Below, piece by piece: positions 43,682-55,440 of a stretch of DNA of 64,000 bases. Numbering within the stretch: position 1 is the stretch's first letter; each line of letters starts with the position of its first letter. A program made the translations under genes and the position numbers. Origin of the DNA: Manihot esculenta (Eukaryota; Streptophyta; Magnoliopsida; Malpighiales; Euphorbiaceae); the NCBI RefSeq assembly GCF_001659605.2, contig NC_035162.2, forward strand, positions 26,651,526 through 26,715,525. The letters are read 5' to 3'. Under the pieces are notes generated by a model. That model saw only the letters and a program-made list of their open reading frames with translations, searched no databases and was not told the origin of the DNA.

Positions 43682-44534
43682 TGATCAGTTCAAATTTAGA
43701 CCATTTTATCATATTGTTATTGATGTTAATTTGCACTTTTTCTACCTAATTTTGTGGTTTTGATCTTATTTTGCAGAAAATGGTGTAAAGAGATAATTTA
43801 GAGAAAATGCCCTTAAAACTGCCTAAAAGGGAACAAAGGAGAGCAAGCATACCAAGTTGTAACTGAAGAGGAGATAAACAAGGAAAGTAATTTGAAATTC
43901 AAATTTCAAATCTCCAAGAGCGTTCAAAATTCAAAATTCAAGATTCAGCTTAAGCTTATTAAGGAAAGTGTTAAATAAGGAAAGTGCAAATAAGAAAAGT
44001 GCAGTCAACAGAGCAATTTAAATTTCAAATTCCAAATCTTCAAGAATTCCTTTCCTTATTGAGGAAGCCAAATCTCAAGAAGATGCACATTCAAAATTTG
44101 AAATTCAAAATTCAGCTTGTTAAGGAAGCCAAAGAAGACATACTTGCCCCTCAAGTATTGCACATTCAAAATTCAAAATTCAAAAGGAGGCTCCACCTCA
44201 TTAATGTACACTTGGGCGGCAAGGGCAACAACTTGGGCAGCAAGGAAGACCAACTTGGGCAGCAAAGAAGACCAACTTAGGCATCAAGGAGACCTAAGGC
44301 AACACTTTCAACTATAAAAACACACATAAGGAGCCGCCCCATGCTTTTTCTACTCTCCCTTGGACACACATACGGGATTGCAAGTGGCCACATCTCTTCT
44401 TCATCTCTTTCTTTATTTTTGATTTTTGTTTCAGCTATGAGTGGCTGAAACCTTTTTTTTCTAGTTGAAGATTGGTTGATACTTTAGTTGTTTTATGGAT
44501 TGGAAGATCTGAACACACATTGTTTAACTTTTGT
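43682..44534 (+). repeat. Athila LTR fragment, second lineage (truncated)
   Basis: First 853 bp of an Athila LTR beginning TGATCAGTTCAAATTTAG; identical in layout to 53542-54394. Contains TATA ACTATAAAAA (44311-44320) and the Met-Ser-Gly-stop frame (44437-44448). It ends abruptly at a junction with Tekay gag sharing TTTGT. Confidence 0.9.
44437..44448 (+). other. Met-Ser-Gly upstream ORF, second Athila lineage
   Basis: ATG-AGT-GGC-TGA about 120 bases after the TATA box, at the same place as 16100-16111 in the first Athila lineage although the surrounding LTR has diverged strongly. Confidence 0.5.
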
Positions 44535-44580
44535 ACAGCCACCTCACTACCCACATTTCTCACAACATCCCGGGTATTCG

Positions 44581-47500
44581 ATGGGAGGTACATCGGATTA
44601 CCCTAACTTTACCCCTTATCCCACACAGATGCCATACCCACCATACGACCCACCATACTCTCAGTACCCAATGTATCCACCTCCACCCTACTATCCAAAT
44701 CCAACAAACCCTACCTCAGAAAATGTTGCACCACCTCCACCACCTGCAGAACCAGCAGCCCCAGTTGTTCAGCCACCTAGACCTAGCTCAGCCAGTGGGA
44801 GCAAGGTTAAGATGACTGATTACATGAAATTGGGTGCTCCTCAGTATGAAAAAGGGGATGACCCATTTGTGTACCTTGAAAGGGTTAAAGTAATCACCAA
44901 TGAGATTGGGGCTGATGACAGTAGAGCCATTCAGATGGCCGGGTTCACGCTTAAGTGCAAGAAGGCACGGGAGTGGTTCAAGAATTATGTGAACCCGAGA
45001 GTGGACAGCATGACTTGGGAAGAGTTTGCAAACGAGTTTGCAGGATGGGCTTTTCCCGATAGTTCAAGGGAGCTGAAGATGATAGAGTTTGAACAGTTGA
45101 GGCAGACGGATGAAATGGGTGTGGAGGAGTTCACCGACAGATTTATGGAGCTGTTGCCTTTTTCTGGGCAGAGTCTGGACACAGATTCAAAGAGGTCAAG
45201 GAGGTATGTCATGAAACTTCATTCCAGGTATTCCTCCTTGATTCAGTCAGTGGACAGGGAGAGCTTCCATGCCATAGTAGATATGGCCAGGAAAATGGAG
45301 GCCAGTGCCATCGTTCAGGGGACAGTCAAGCAGTCAGTGGCACAGTCTTCCGGCTCTAAAACTCCGGGTGGGGGAAGGTTAGATCCCTCTACCCTGAGTG
45401 CAGCAGCTTCAGGCAGTAAGAGATGGGGTAAGCCCAAGGGTAAGAAGAATAAGTTCTGGAACAAGGTCAAGTCTAGTCTGGGATTTGGGAGTGGCTCAAG
45501 CTCTGGTGCGGATAATGCAGTTTGTGCAAGGTGTGGTAGACCACACAAGGGAGTTTGTCGGTTAGGGACTACAGCCTGTTTTAGATGTGGTCAGGAGGGG
45601 CATATAGCTCGAGATTGTCCAAGAACGGCCCCGATGGCTCAGTCCCAGCAGACAGCTTCAGGCAGTGTAGCGCAGCCAGCAGCTCCAGCCATGACTCAGG
45701 CCAGTGGCAGAGGCAGAGGGAGAGGGGCAGCCTCTTCTTCAGCGGATTTCAGAGGTGAAGGTCCATCAGCTCCGGCACGGATATTCACAATGACACAGCA
45801 AGAGGCAGATGCATCTAACACCGTGGTGGCAGGTAACTTAATTATTGGTTGTTTGGATGTATATGCCTTGATGGACCCTGGTGCATCTCATTCTTTTATT
45901 GCTCCGAGGGCCGTAGAGAGGGTGGGATTGATGATCTCTGAGTTAGAGTGTCCTCTCTGGGTCAGTGGACCCAAGTGTGATCCATCAGTGGCAGAGTCAG
46001 TCTGTCAGTGTAGTCCAGTTTTTGTTGAGGGGAGATGCATGTCCGCCGACCTTGTGGTTCTAGATTTGACAGACTTTGACGTCATTCTAGGGATGGACTG
46101 GTTATCTACCCATGGTGCTACCTTGGACTGCAGAGACAAGGTAGTCAGGTTCAGAGGTCAGGATGGATCAGAGGTTGTCTTCAGAGGAGACAGGAGGGGT
46201 ACACCTAGAGGTATGATCTCAGCTCTTCAGGCTCGTAGGTTGCTTAGGAGGGGATGTCAGGGGTATTTGGCTCATGTGAGAGAGCTAAATAGTCAGGTTA
46301 GAGAGCCCGCCTCGGTGCCAGTGGTTAGAGAGTTCTTAGATGTGTTCCCAGACGAACTGCCAGGTTTACCACCTGCTAGGGAGATAGAGTTCGAGATAGA
46401 ACTGATGCCTGGAACCCGACCGATCTCTATCCCTCCCTACAGGATGGCGCCAGCAGAATTGAAAGAGTTGAAGGAGCAGTTACAGGAGCTGGTAGACAAG
46501 GGCTTCATCCGACCGAGTACCTCACCCTGGGGTGCTCCAGTTTTGTTTGTAAGAAAGAAGGATGGATCCCTTAGACTTTGTATCGACTACAGGCAGTTGA
46601 ACAAAGTCACTACCAAGAACAAGTACCCATTGCCAAGGATCGACGATCTATTCGACCAGCTAGCAGGAGCGGGTTGTTTCTCCAAAATAGATCTAAGATC
46701 GGGGTACCATCAGCTAAGGATAAGGGATGAAGATGTACCAAAGACAGCTTTCAGGACCAGATATGGGCATTTTGAGTTCCTTGTGATGCCGTTCGGGTTA
46801 ACTAACGCCCCTGCAGCATTCATGGACCTCATGAACAGAGTGTTTAGCCAGTACCTGGATCACTTCGTTATTGTCTTCATAGATGATATCTTGGTGTATT
46901 CCAGGAATGCAGAGGAGCATGCCCATCATCTGAGGTTGGTTCTACAGACCTTGAGGGAACATGGCTTGTATGCCAAGTTCTCCAAGTGTGAATTCTGGCT
47001 GAGGAGCATTTCGTTCTTGGGGCATGTAGTGTCAGAGAATGGAATAGAGGTGGACCCCAAGAAGACAGAAACTGTGGCTAACTGGCCTAGACCCACTTCA
47101 GTGACAGAGATTAGAAGTTTCTTGGGTTTGGCAGGTTACTACAGGAGGTTCGTTCAGGACTTCTCAAAGATAGCAGCTCCTCTAACCAGACTAACCAGGA
47201 AGAATCAGAAGTTTCTGTGGACCGACCAGTGCGAGGAAAGTTTTGAAGAGCTTAAGAAGAGGTTGACTTCAGCACCAGTTTTAGCTCTGCCATCTAGTGG
47301 AGAGGACTTTACAGTCTTTTGTGATGCGTCTCGTGTGGGACTGGGTTGTGTGCTTATGCAGAATGAGAGGGTGATTGCTTATGCTTCTAGGCAGCTAAAG
47401 AAGCATGAGTTGAATTACCCCACACATGACCTTGAGATGGCAGCAGTAATCTTTGCACTCAAGATATGGAGGCACTACCTCTATGGGGTAAAATGTGAGA

Positions 47501-49218
47501 TCTTCACCGATCATGAAAGCCTGCAGTACATCCTGAGTCAAAGAGATTTGAATTTGAGACAGAGGAGATGGGTAGAGCTGCTGAGTGACTATGATTGCAA
47601 GATTCAGTATCATCCGGGTAAGGCGAATGTCGTGGCAGACGCCCTAAGCCGAAAGTCACTAGGCAGTCTATCCCACATCACGGCAGAGAGGAGACCAGTG
47701 GTGAAGGAGTTTTACAAGCTCATTGAGGAAGGTCTACAGTTGGAGTTGTCTAGTACAGGTGCCTTGGTTGCTCAGATGAAAGTGACACCCGTGTTTCTGG
47801 AGCAGGTGGCTCAGAAACAGCATGAGGACCCAGAGTTAGTGAAGATTGCCAGGACTGTTCAGTCAGGCAAGGACAGTGAGTTCAGATTCGACAATAAGGG
47901 GATCCTCCGCTATGGGAGTCGTTTATGTGTACCAGATGACATAGGGCTAAAAGGAGACATTATGAGAGAGGCTCATAATGCAAGATACAGCATTCACCCC
48001 GGAGCCACCAAGATGTATCAAGATCTGAAGAAAGTTTATTGGTGGCCAGCTATGAAGAGAGAAGTGGCACAGTTTGTGTCAGCCTGCGAAGTATGTCAGA
48101 GGGTGAAGCTGGAACATCAGAAGCCGGCTGGAATGCTTAACCCGCTACCTATTCCAGAGTGGAAATGGGAGAATATAGCTATGGACTTCGTAGTGGGGTT
48201 ACCGGCGACGTCCAACAGATTGGACTCCATATGGGTGATTGTGGACAGACTCACCAAATCTGCTCACTTCATCCCTGTCAGGAGTGGCTATTCTGTGGAC
48301 AAGTTGGCGCAGGTGTACGTTGATGAGATAGTCAGACTGCATGGGGTTCCTGTTTCAATAGTGTCAGATAGAGGGCCCCAGTTCACCTCCAGGTTTTGGC
48401 GGAGTCTGCAGGATGCCATGGGTACCAGGTTGGATTTCAGTACTGCCTTCCATCCACAGACGGACGGACAGTCAGAGAGGACCATCCAGACCATAGAAGA
48501 TATGCTGAGAATGTGTGTGCTGGACTTTGGCGGTTCTTGGAGGCAGCATCTACCTTTGGTGGAGTTTGCCTACAATAACAGCCATCATGCTAGCATCGGG
48601 ATGGCTCCATATGAAGCTTTATATGGAAGGAAGTGCAGGTCACCTGTTTGCTGGGAGGAAGTTGGAGAAAAGGCCTTGGCAGGGCCTGAGCTAGTAGAGA
48701 TCACCAGCAGGGTGGTACCCTTAATCAGAGAGAGAATCAAGACGGCTGCAAGCAGACAGAAGAGTTATGCAGACATCCGCAGAAGACTAGTAGAGTTTCA
48801 GGAGGGGGATCTGGTATTGCTCAAGGTGTCTCCAATGAAAGGAGTGGTTCGGTTCGGGAAGAAGGGTAAGCTGGCTCCGCGGTACATCGGACCCTTTGAA
48901 GTCTTGCAAAAGATTGGGAATGTATCGTACAAGCTGGATTTACCTGCTTCAATGGAGAGAATCCATCCGGTTTTCCATGTTTCTATGTTGAGAAAATTCG
49001 TGTCAGATCCGGGCAAGGTTCTTAGTGAGCCTGATGTGGAGATCCAAGAGGATCTCACCTATGTTGAGCAGCCAGTACGGATCCTAGACACCCAGATCAG
49101 AAAGCTAAGGAACAAGGAAATCCCGATGGTGAAAGTCCTTTGGAACCACCACAATCTGGAAGAGTGCACTTGGGAGACACGGGAGTCCATGCTCCGGCAA
49201 TATCCTCATCTCTTTTAA
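44581..49218 (+). CDS. Tekay gag-pol polyprotein, uninterrupted, N-terminally truncated
   Basis: 1545 codons from the first in-frame ATG (MGGTSD). The open frame reaches back to 44488, but that codon is TTG and the residues before VQPP come from the Athila LTR. Domains: Pro/Tyr-rich gag segment (1-65), gag core (75-260), CCHC knuckle [14 protein letters not shown] (~332), protease MDPGASHSF (~431), RT with IDYRQLN and FIDDILVYS (~765), RNase [11 protein letters not shown] (~913), integrase HHCC (~1130-1170) and DDE residues in [15 protein letters not shown] and DGQSERT (~1200, 1261, 1298), and the chromodomain-like tail (1493-1545). All motifs look intact, making this the best potential enzyme donor for defective Tekay copies. 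It lacks about 110 gag residues and its own promoter. Confidence 0.93.
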   Translation: MGGTSDYPNFTPYPTQMPYPPYDPPYSQYPMYPPPPYYPNPTNPTSENVAPPPPPAEPAAPVVQPPRPSSASGSKVKMTDYMKLGAPQYEKGDDPFVYLERVKVITNEIGADDSRAIQMAGFTLKCKKAREWFKNYVNPRVDSMTWEEFANEFAGWAFPDSSRELKMIEFEQLRQTDEMGVEEFTDRFMELLPFSGQSLDTDSKRSRRYVMKLHSRYSSLIQSVDRESFHAIVDMARKMEASAIVQGTVKQSVAQSSGSKTPGGGRLDPSTLSAAASGSKRWGKPKGKKNKFWNKVKSSLGFGSGSSSGADNAVCARCGRPHKGVCRLGTTACFRCGQEGHIARDCPRTAPMAQSQQTASGSVAQPAAPAMTQASGRGRGRGAASSSADFRGEGPSAPARIFTMTQQEADASNTVVAGNLIIGCLDVYALMDPGASHSFIAPRAVERVGLMISELECPLWVSGPKCDPSVAESVCQCSPVFVEGRCMSADLVVLDLTDFDVILGMDWLSTHGATLDCRDKVVRFRGQDGSEVVFRGDRRGTPRGMISALQARRLLRRGCQGYLAHVRELNSQVREPASVPVVREFLDVFPDELPGLPPAREIEFEIELMPGTRPISIPPYRMAPAELKELKEQLQELVDKGFIRPSTSPWGAPVLFVRKKDGSLRLCIDYRQLNKVTTKNKYPLPRIDDLFDQLAGAGCFSKIDLRSGYHQLRIRDEDVPKTAFRTRYGHFEFLVMPFGLTNAPAAFMDLMNRVFSQYLDHFVIVFIDDILVYSRNAEEHAHHLRLVLQTLREHGLYAKFSKCEFWLRSISFLGHVVSENGIEVDPKKTETVANWPRPTSVTEIRSFLGLAGYYRRFVQDFSKIAAPLTRLTRKNQKFLWTDQCEESFEELKKRLTSAPVLALPSSGEDFTVFCDASRVGLGCVLMQNERVIAYASRQLKKHELNYPTHDLEMAAVIFALKIWRHYLYGVKCEIFTDHESLQYILSQRDLNLRQRRWVELLSDYDCKIQYHPGKANVVADALSRKSLGSLSHITAERRPVVKEFYKLIEEGLQLELSSTGALVAQMKVTPVFLEQVAQKQHEDPELVKIARTVQSGKDSEFRFDNKGILRYGSRLCVPDDIGLKGDIMREAHNARYSIHPGATKMYQDLKKVYWWPAMKREVAQFVSACEVCQRVKLEHQKPAGMLNPLPIPEWKWENIAMDFVVGLPATSNRLDSIWVIVDRLTKSAHFIPVRSGYSVDKLAQVYVDEIVRLHGVPVSIVSDRGPQFTSRFWRSLQDAMGTRLDFSTAFHPQTDGQSERTIQTIEDMLRMCVLDFGGSWRQHLPLVEFAYNNSHHASIGMAPYEALYGRKCRSPVCWEEVGEKALAGPELVEITSRVVPLIRERIKTAASRQKSYADIRRRLVEFQEGDLVLLKVSPMKGVVRFGKKGKLAPRYIGPFEVLQKIGNVSYKLDLPASMERIHPVFHVSMLRKFVSDPGKVLSEPDVEIQEDLTYVEQPVRILDTQIRKLRNKEIPMVKVLWNHHNLEECTWETRESMLRQYPHLF

Positions 49219-49279
49219 GGTTAGTCTCTATGTGTTTAGTATGTATGTTACGTTTTATGATATGCATGTGCTAGTTGAG

Positions 49280-49316
49280 GAACATTCGGGGACGAATGTT
49301 CTTAAGGGGGGGAGAA
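49280..49316 (+). other. PPT-side hairpin and polypurine tract
   Basis: GAACATTC (49280-49287), loop GGGGAC, GAATGTTC (49294-49301), a perfect 8-bp stem, then TTAAGGGGGGGAGAA, the polypurine tract, and the LTR at 49317. The interval 49219-49279 holds nothing else. Confidence 0.87.
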
Positions 49317-51557
49317 TGTAATACCCGGCTAGACTCCGGTATCGGAATTCCTACCGTCCGGTGGAATCTCGGATGTCGGAAACCTCTAGTAGGGTAAAAC
49401 CATGTTTTTATGAAATGTTTTAATGTGTTTTATGTTTTAAGCATGAAAGAAAATGAGTTTTTGCATGAAAATAGCATTGGAGGAAAACTCAGGTTCGGCC
49501 GCCGAACATGCATGCGTTGCGGGTGTGCTTTAGGCCCCCGAAAGCATAAGTGAGGGAAGTCCAGGTTCGGCCGCCGAACCTCAAGTTCGGCCGCCGAACA
49601 TGGCATGCATGCGGAGGCACATTCGGCCCCCGAACGTGGTCTGGCCAGCCACTATAGAAGGGTCCCTTAGCCGAAAACGGGCGAGCTTTTCCCCATTTTC
49701 GGCCAAGGTGAGCTCTCCGCCGTCTCTCACCCATTTTTGATGTTCTTCCTCTAAATCTTTCAAGATTTTCACTTGTTTTCACTTGGTCTTGAAGATTTAA
49801 GCTTTTGAAACAAGTTTTGGAGCTTTGGGAACTCAGGAGCTCATTTTTGTGGATCTCCAAGTTTAGGTCGTCCCCCTCTCGATCTTCAAGAGGTAAGAGC
49901 CGATCTTAAGCTCCTTATGTGTTTTAAATAAGTTTTATGCAAGATCTATGAGTAGAAAGGCATGTTAGGTTATATGTTGAGTTATGGGTTAATGTTGATG
50001 TTTTGAACAATGTGGCTTGCTTGAGTATGTTTGAAGTGTTGTAGTTGGGTATTTGATGTTTTGAGGCCCCTAGGAACTTGTATGCATGATTTGGTTGAGA
50101 TATATGCTTGATTTGAGGTTTTGGGAGGCAAGGGGTTCATGTGAACCAAGTTTCTACCCTCCTGGCAGAAACCAGGTTCGGCCGCCGAAGGGAGTTTCGG
50201 CCGCCAAACCCCCTTTGTGGAGGCAGCATTCGGCTGCCGAAGTTGCCCCCGAAAAGAGACTTTCGTCTCTGTCTGGGACTTTCGGCCGCCGAAGGTGCCG
50301 CCGAAAGTGCCTGACTTTCGGATCTGTCCAGGACTTTCGGCCGCCGAAGGTGCCGCCGAAAGTGCCCTGTTCAGCCATTTCATGCATATCTCTATGTGAT
50401 ATTTTCAGGATGTTTTAGGGGGTTTTTGGGGAGTATATTAGAGTTGTAATTACGTATGTTTGGTCCCACATTTGAGTCCACCTGTGTAGGTTCAGACCCG
50501 AGGAACCAAGGACCGCAGCAGTGAGTTCAGCTGCTTCGGTATTGTCAGAGTCAGCCAGAGGTGAGTGGAACTAAAACTTAATCTTTTAAATTAAATGCTT
50601 TATCATGTTTCATGCATCATGATTATGCAATAGGATGATTGCATTAGTTTTCACGAATATGCCGCATTGCATAAATTGTTGTTGTTGCGGGTGAATGTCG
50701 GATGACCCAGTTAGTCCATGACAGGAAGACCAGGCCCCATGCTACAGGCCTGGCACAGAGTAAGAAAGACCAGGCCCCAGTCTACAGGCCTGGCACAGAG
50801 TAAGGAAAGACCAGGATCCCATCCTATGGTCTAGCACGGTTATGGGACTGAAGACCAGGAGCCAGAGGAGGCCCTGGGAAAATGGTAAGTAATGTATGTT
50901 CTGACAGGAAAGACCAGGACCCCATTCTACAGGCCTGGCACAGAGTTAACTTGGACTAATTGGTGACGAGTTCACCCAACCCTTATGTGAATTGTCTGTG
51001 TTATGATGCATTTCATTAAAGCATAGTGTTAATATGTTTTATAGTTCAGCTCACTGGGCTTTTAGCTCACCCCTCTCCCTTTACCCCCAGGCTTGCAGGT
51101 ACAGGATATAGCAGGAGTCCGGATAGAGTAAAGAAGTCATGTTTATGTAATAGCTAGTAATGGACATGATCAAATTGTAATGTAAAAGTACAGTATAGAT
51201 GTGTAATGAGTTTTATGGATGTTAGTGTGTGCTTGACCATAGATTGTTGTATCCCTTTTATACATGATCTTAGAGATCTTTATGATGTTCGCGTAAACCA
51301 ACTCAACAGATGTTATGTTACCCATTGGGGGCACAGATGAGATCCCACAGAGGGATCAATGTTATGTTAATGTTATGCTCAGGTTGAGTTTGGTTGATGA
51401 GTATGGCAAGAAAAGTTTTAATTTTTATATATGTTGTTGATCATGTATGGGATTATACAGGTTCACAGGTTTTATGTCAGGCTTGCTACGGGTCCCGGCG
51501 GCCTTAAGTCGACCCGGATCCTAGCGCCGGTAGCGGTCCGATTTTCGGGTCGTTACA
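49317..51557 (+). repeat. Tekay 3' LTR of truncated element
   Basis: 2241 bp, TGTAATACCCGGC...GGGTCGTTACA, nearly identical to 39456-41696. Splice-donor motif at 49893; TATA box changed to CTATAGAAGG (about 49652). Followed by TCTTC and the second copy of the flank. Confidence 0.95.
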
Positions 51558-53541
51558 TCTTCTATTATTATCCTCAATCCCTTTGAGACGACATCTTGTA
51601 TTATAAGTTTTTCAGCTTTCAATTTTAACCATAAATAAAAGAAACAACTTATAATTGTCTTGCGTTTTATTATCTCATTAGATAATAAAACTAGTGTCAT
51701 ATGAGGAGGTATGTGTTATCTGTCTGACACACTTCTCATAATTATATCTTTTAATATAAAATAGTATGTATGAATTACACAATTGCAATAACATTTTAGA
51801 TACATTAACTCAATACATTATTCTCTATGCTAACTCAATGAATTTATAAGTCTGTATAAAACATCTTTCATACCAGTCTTTATTAGAGGACCCAAAGTCA
51901 TTTCATGCATAAAAAAGGCTTTCATATTATGTTCATCTATATCTCCAATATAGTAAATGGATTTATTAACTATAGATTCTTACTTCTTAAGAAGATATAT
52001 CTTGAGGTAGATTTAGCCTTATCTAAATCTCTTCTCCAATTTGCATCCTTATAGTCTCTCACTTGTAGACTATTCTTGGTAACATCATAAATAAAATAGT
52101 ACACATTTAAGATATCTTGATAACTATAACTTCTTACTTCTTAAGAAGTTATATCCTGAGGTAGATTTAGGCTTATCTAAATCTCTTCTCCGATCTGCAT
52201 CCTTATAATCTCTCACTTGTAGACTATTCTGATAATATCATAAATAAAATAGTACACATCTAAGATATCTCGATATCCATTTCACTATATCTAGTGTGCT
52301 CGCCTAAGGTTGGATTGATATCGACTTACTATACTCATAGCATAGAAAATATCAAGTCTTGAACACTTCATAGCATACATTAGGCTCCTGACCTCACTCG
52401 TGTATGGAATATTTTTATTTGAGCTCTCTTTTTGGAGTTTTAGAACATAATCTACTGCTTAAAGTTTTCACTTTGAAAAATAAGAGTATCTATGGGTTTA
52501 AAGTCTTACATATTCAATCACTCTAAGACATGAATAATACACTACTTTTAAAAAAAAAAGAGACAGTAATTTTCGTATTAATCCTTTAGAATCTTAACTC
52601 TAAGATTATATGCAACTTCTTCATCTCTTTCATCTCAAAAGATAACAAACACCCATTAGTGGTTATGATAAACTCACAATCATTTCTAACTATTAGTATA
52701 TTGTCTACATACAGTGATAAGATTACCAATTTATTTTTAGATCATTTTAGTATATTTACAATGATCCTTATTGATCATAGTGAAAACATAAAACTCGATT
52801 ATATTATGAAATTTAATAACAGTCTTGAAGACTGTTTAAGGCCATAGATTGATTTTAAGAATCTACACACTTCGTGTTCTTGGCCATTTATATCGAAACT
52901 TATGGGTTGTTTAATATAAATTTTAATTTTCTGTTTGAGAAAAAAAAATCTTCACGTTCATTTGATGTAATTTAAGATCCAAGTTAGCAAATAATGCAAT
53001 TTAATAAAAAAAAAACTTATCGAAGTAAACTTCACAACAGGTTCAAAAACCCTTTTAATTCTTTCCTTCCTATTGTGTATACCCCATAGCTACCATACGA
53101 GTTATGTATGTCTTGATACTACGCCAGTCTTATACTTCACTTTGAGAATCCATTAATTTCCAATCGCTTTACATCCTAATGGAAACTCTACATTGACCAC
53201 CTCCATATTGACTCCATTTACTATTCCATTATTTTAATTTATTTATTTTTAGCTGAAGATCTAAGAAATACATTTCTCAGCTTATCTCTATCAGGAGTAA
53301 TAGTAAATGCTTCCCCTTCAATCTTAAAACAATAATTGGAAATTCTTAAATGAGTCCTTCATTGTAGCTAAGGTTGATCTATTGACTCATCAATAGGCAT
53401 GTTACTCTCACTCGAACCAGTTTCTATGACAATACTTACTTCAGAATGCAATTTTAAAACTAATGACTACATTCATCTATATCAAAATTGCTCCCATTTG
53501 GAAGTGAGCTTGTCAAAATTTTGAGTTTATTTAGAGGTAAG
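51558..53541 (-). pseudogene. old decayed copia pol (copy 2)
   Basis: Same remnant as 41697-43681, shifted by about 9.86 kb, including the YVDN-type RT block (about 52681-52711). Only a few base differences and one A-run length change separate the copies. Confidence 0.75.
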
Positions 53542-55129
53542 TGATCAGTTCAAATTTAGACCATTTTATCATATTGTTATTGATGTTAATTTGCACTTTT
53601 TCTACCTAATTTTGTGGTTTTGATCTTATTTTGCAGAAAATGGTGTAAAGAGATAATTTAGAGAAAATGCCCTTAAAACTGCCTAAAAGGGAACAAAGGA
53701 GAGCAAGCATACCAAGTTGTAACTGAAGAGGAGATAAACAAGGAAAGTAATTTGAAATTCAAATTTCAAATCTCCAAGAGCGTTCAAAATTCAAAATTCA
53801 AGATTCAGCTTAAGCTTATTAAGGAAAGTGTTAAATAAGGAAAGTGCAAATAAGAAAAGTGCAGTCAACAGAGCAATTTAAATTTCAAATTCCAAATCTT
53901 CAAGAATTCCTTTCCTTATTGAGGAAGCCAAATCTCAAGAAGATGCACATTCAAAATTTGAAATTCAAAATTCAGCTTGTTAAGGAAGCCAAAGAAGACA
54001 TACTTGCCCCTTAAGTATTGCACATTTAAAATTCAAAATTCAAAAGGAGGCTCCACCTCATTAATGTACACTTGGGCGGCAAGGGCAACAACTTGGGCAG
54101 CAAGGAAGACCAACTTGGGCAGCAAAGAAGACCAACTTAGGCATCAAGGAGACCTAGGGCAACACTTTCAACTATAAAAACACACATAAGGAGCCGCCCC
54201 ATGCTTTTTCTACTCTCCCTTGGACACACATACGGGATTGCAAGTGGCCACATCTCTTCTTCATCTCTTTCTTTATTTTTGATTTTTGTTTCAGCTATGA
54301 GTGGCTGAAACCTTTTTTTTCTAGTTGAAGATTGGTTGATACTTTAGTTGTTTTATGGATTGGAAGATCTGAACACACATTGTTTAACTTTTGTTATTTC
54401 AATATTCATGCAATCTCATGCTTAATTCCATCGTTGCTTTGTTATTTTGATCAATATAGCCAATTGATTCTTGATTGCAAGGTAATAAATTGTTCGTTTG
54501 GATAGTTTTAAGTCCATAATTGCTTGGACTGTTCAAACATAAGTAACTCTTGGTGTAAAAACTAAGGAAATTGCATGATCTAGCAATATCACCATGCGTT
54601 TGGGTAACTAGAATTAGGTCTCTCTATTTCTTAATGCAATTGACAATTGTTAGATGCCTAAGGCCCAAGGACGTTCCTTGGCAACTTGTTGATTAGTGAT
54701 TGGTTAGAGGACATTCCCTAATTACTTTATGCCTAAGGAGAGATATGGTGGTGAGAAGCGTCTTCCATCTCTATAACTAATTTATTGAATCAAACAAAGG
54801 AACCTAAGTATCAATGATCAATCCCAATAACTGAAGTGTATCCAATTCTTCAACTAGAGCTTTTCTCATATTTGAATTCCTTTACTTTAATTATTCGCTT
54901 TACTTTACTGCTCTCATCATTAGTTTAACTGAATCAATCTCAAAACCCCCCCTTTTTACTTTACTTGTAGTTTACTTTTATTTTACTTTCAGTTTGTTTT
55001 CTTGGTCTTGATAAGAAAGATAGGTAAGTATCAATTCCCTATGGATTCGATCCTTTCACCACTATTTGCAGTTGTAAAATTGTTGATAACTGAAAATGTT
55101 ACTTTTGACCGGCTTCGATAACCGCACAG
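53542..55129 (+). repeat. Athila 5' LTR, second lineage
   Basis: About 1.59 kb, TGATCAGTTCAAATTTAG to about CCGCACA. Shares with the first Athila lineage the TATA position, Met-Ser-Gly frame, the CCAAGGA-CGT-TCCTTGG hairpin (54665-54681), and the GGTTCGA...CCACTAT.TGCA and GACGGCTTCGA-type end. Elsewhere it has diverged. Carries repeated TTCAAAATTCAAA-type motifs (about 53755-54050) instead of GTGATTTGCCCA. Confidence 0.85.
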
Positions 55130-55440
55130 TAAAAAATTGGCGCCGTTGCCGGGGAGTTGATTTAACTAATTTATTTCTCTTTCATAACCATATCTGGACG
55201 CAAGGAAACTGTGCCTTACGATCCATAAATTGAGTGCACACTCAGACGACTTGGGAAGCAAGTCACCACCGAATCTGCCTCTAAAGAGCTTGCCATCGCA
55301 GAATTGATTCATGGCTAAGGTAAGTACATCTATTCTCACTACTCAGATTTCTGAACTAACCTCTGCTGTAAAAAGTTATGTCATAGGTCAAGCTCAACAA
55401 CTTCAGCAATCTCGGCTATGTGAGATTTGCACACATACAG
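55130..55440 (+). pseudogene. Athila primer site and rearranged gag start
   Basis: Primer site TGGCGCCGTTGCCGGGG (55139-55155), then a decayed gag start (CCATATCTGGACGCAAGGAA, like 16930) with stops. At about 55318 it jumps to the gag C-terminal region (compare 26575-26690; CEICTH resembles CGICAN), so most of gag is deleted. It is cut at 55440 by the next Tekay element. Confidence 0.8.

Larger units (their letters stand above)
39456..44534 (+). repeat. large duplicated block, copy 1 (LTR + flank)
   Basis: Covers the solo LTR, a decayed copia and the first 853 bp of an Athila LTR. It is repeated at 49317-54394 with the same order and orientation. By eye the LTR part differs at about 8 of 2241 bases and the flank part at about 7 of 2838 plus one A-run indel. 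The divergence is alike in both parts, so both duplicated at one time or are alleles. Confidence 0.9.
44535..51557 (+). mobile_element. 5'-truncated Tekay with intact pol
   Basis: Tekay internal region starting inside gag and running through a complete pol, hairpin, polypurine tract and 3' LTR (49317-51557), then target site TCTTC (51558-51562). The 5' LTR, primer site, leader and first ~110 gag codons are absent and replaced by Athila LTR sequence. Its original partner target site is the TCTTC at 39451, already flanking the solo LTR. As assembled it cannot replicate. Confidence 0.9.
49317..54394 (+). repeat. large duplicated block, copy 2
   Basis: Second copy of 39456-44534. After 54394 this copy continues normally into the rest of the Athila LTR, so copy 2 is the native arrangement and copy 1 is the truncated one. 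Confidence 0.9.

Noticed and set aside
44488..44580. An apparent N-terminal extension of the intact Tekay polyprotein.
   Set aside because: The first codon is TTG and the first residues derive from the Athila LTR. The first ATG is 44581.
49280..49301. GAACATTC...GAATGTTC read as a heat-shock element (GAAnnTTC units).
   Set aside because: The two units are not in the 5-bp phase of a heat-shock element and the site is internal, next to the polypurine tract; a hairpin role fits better.
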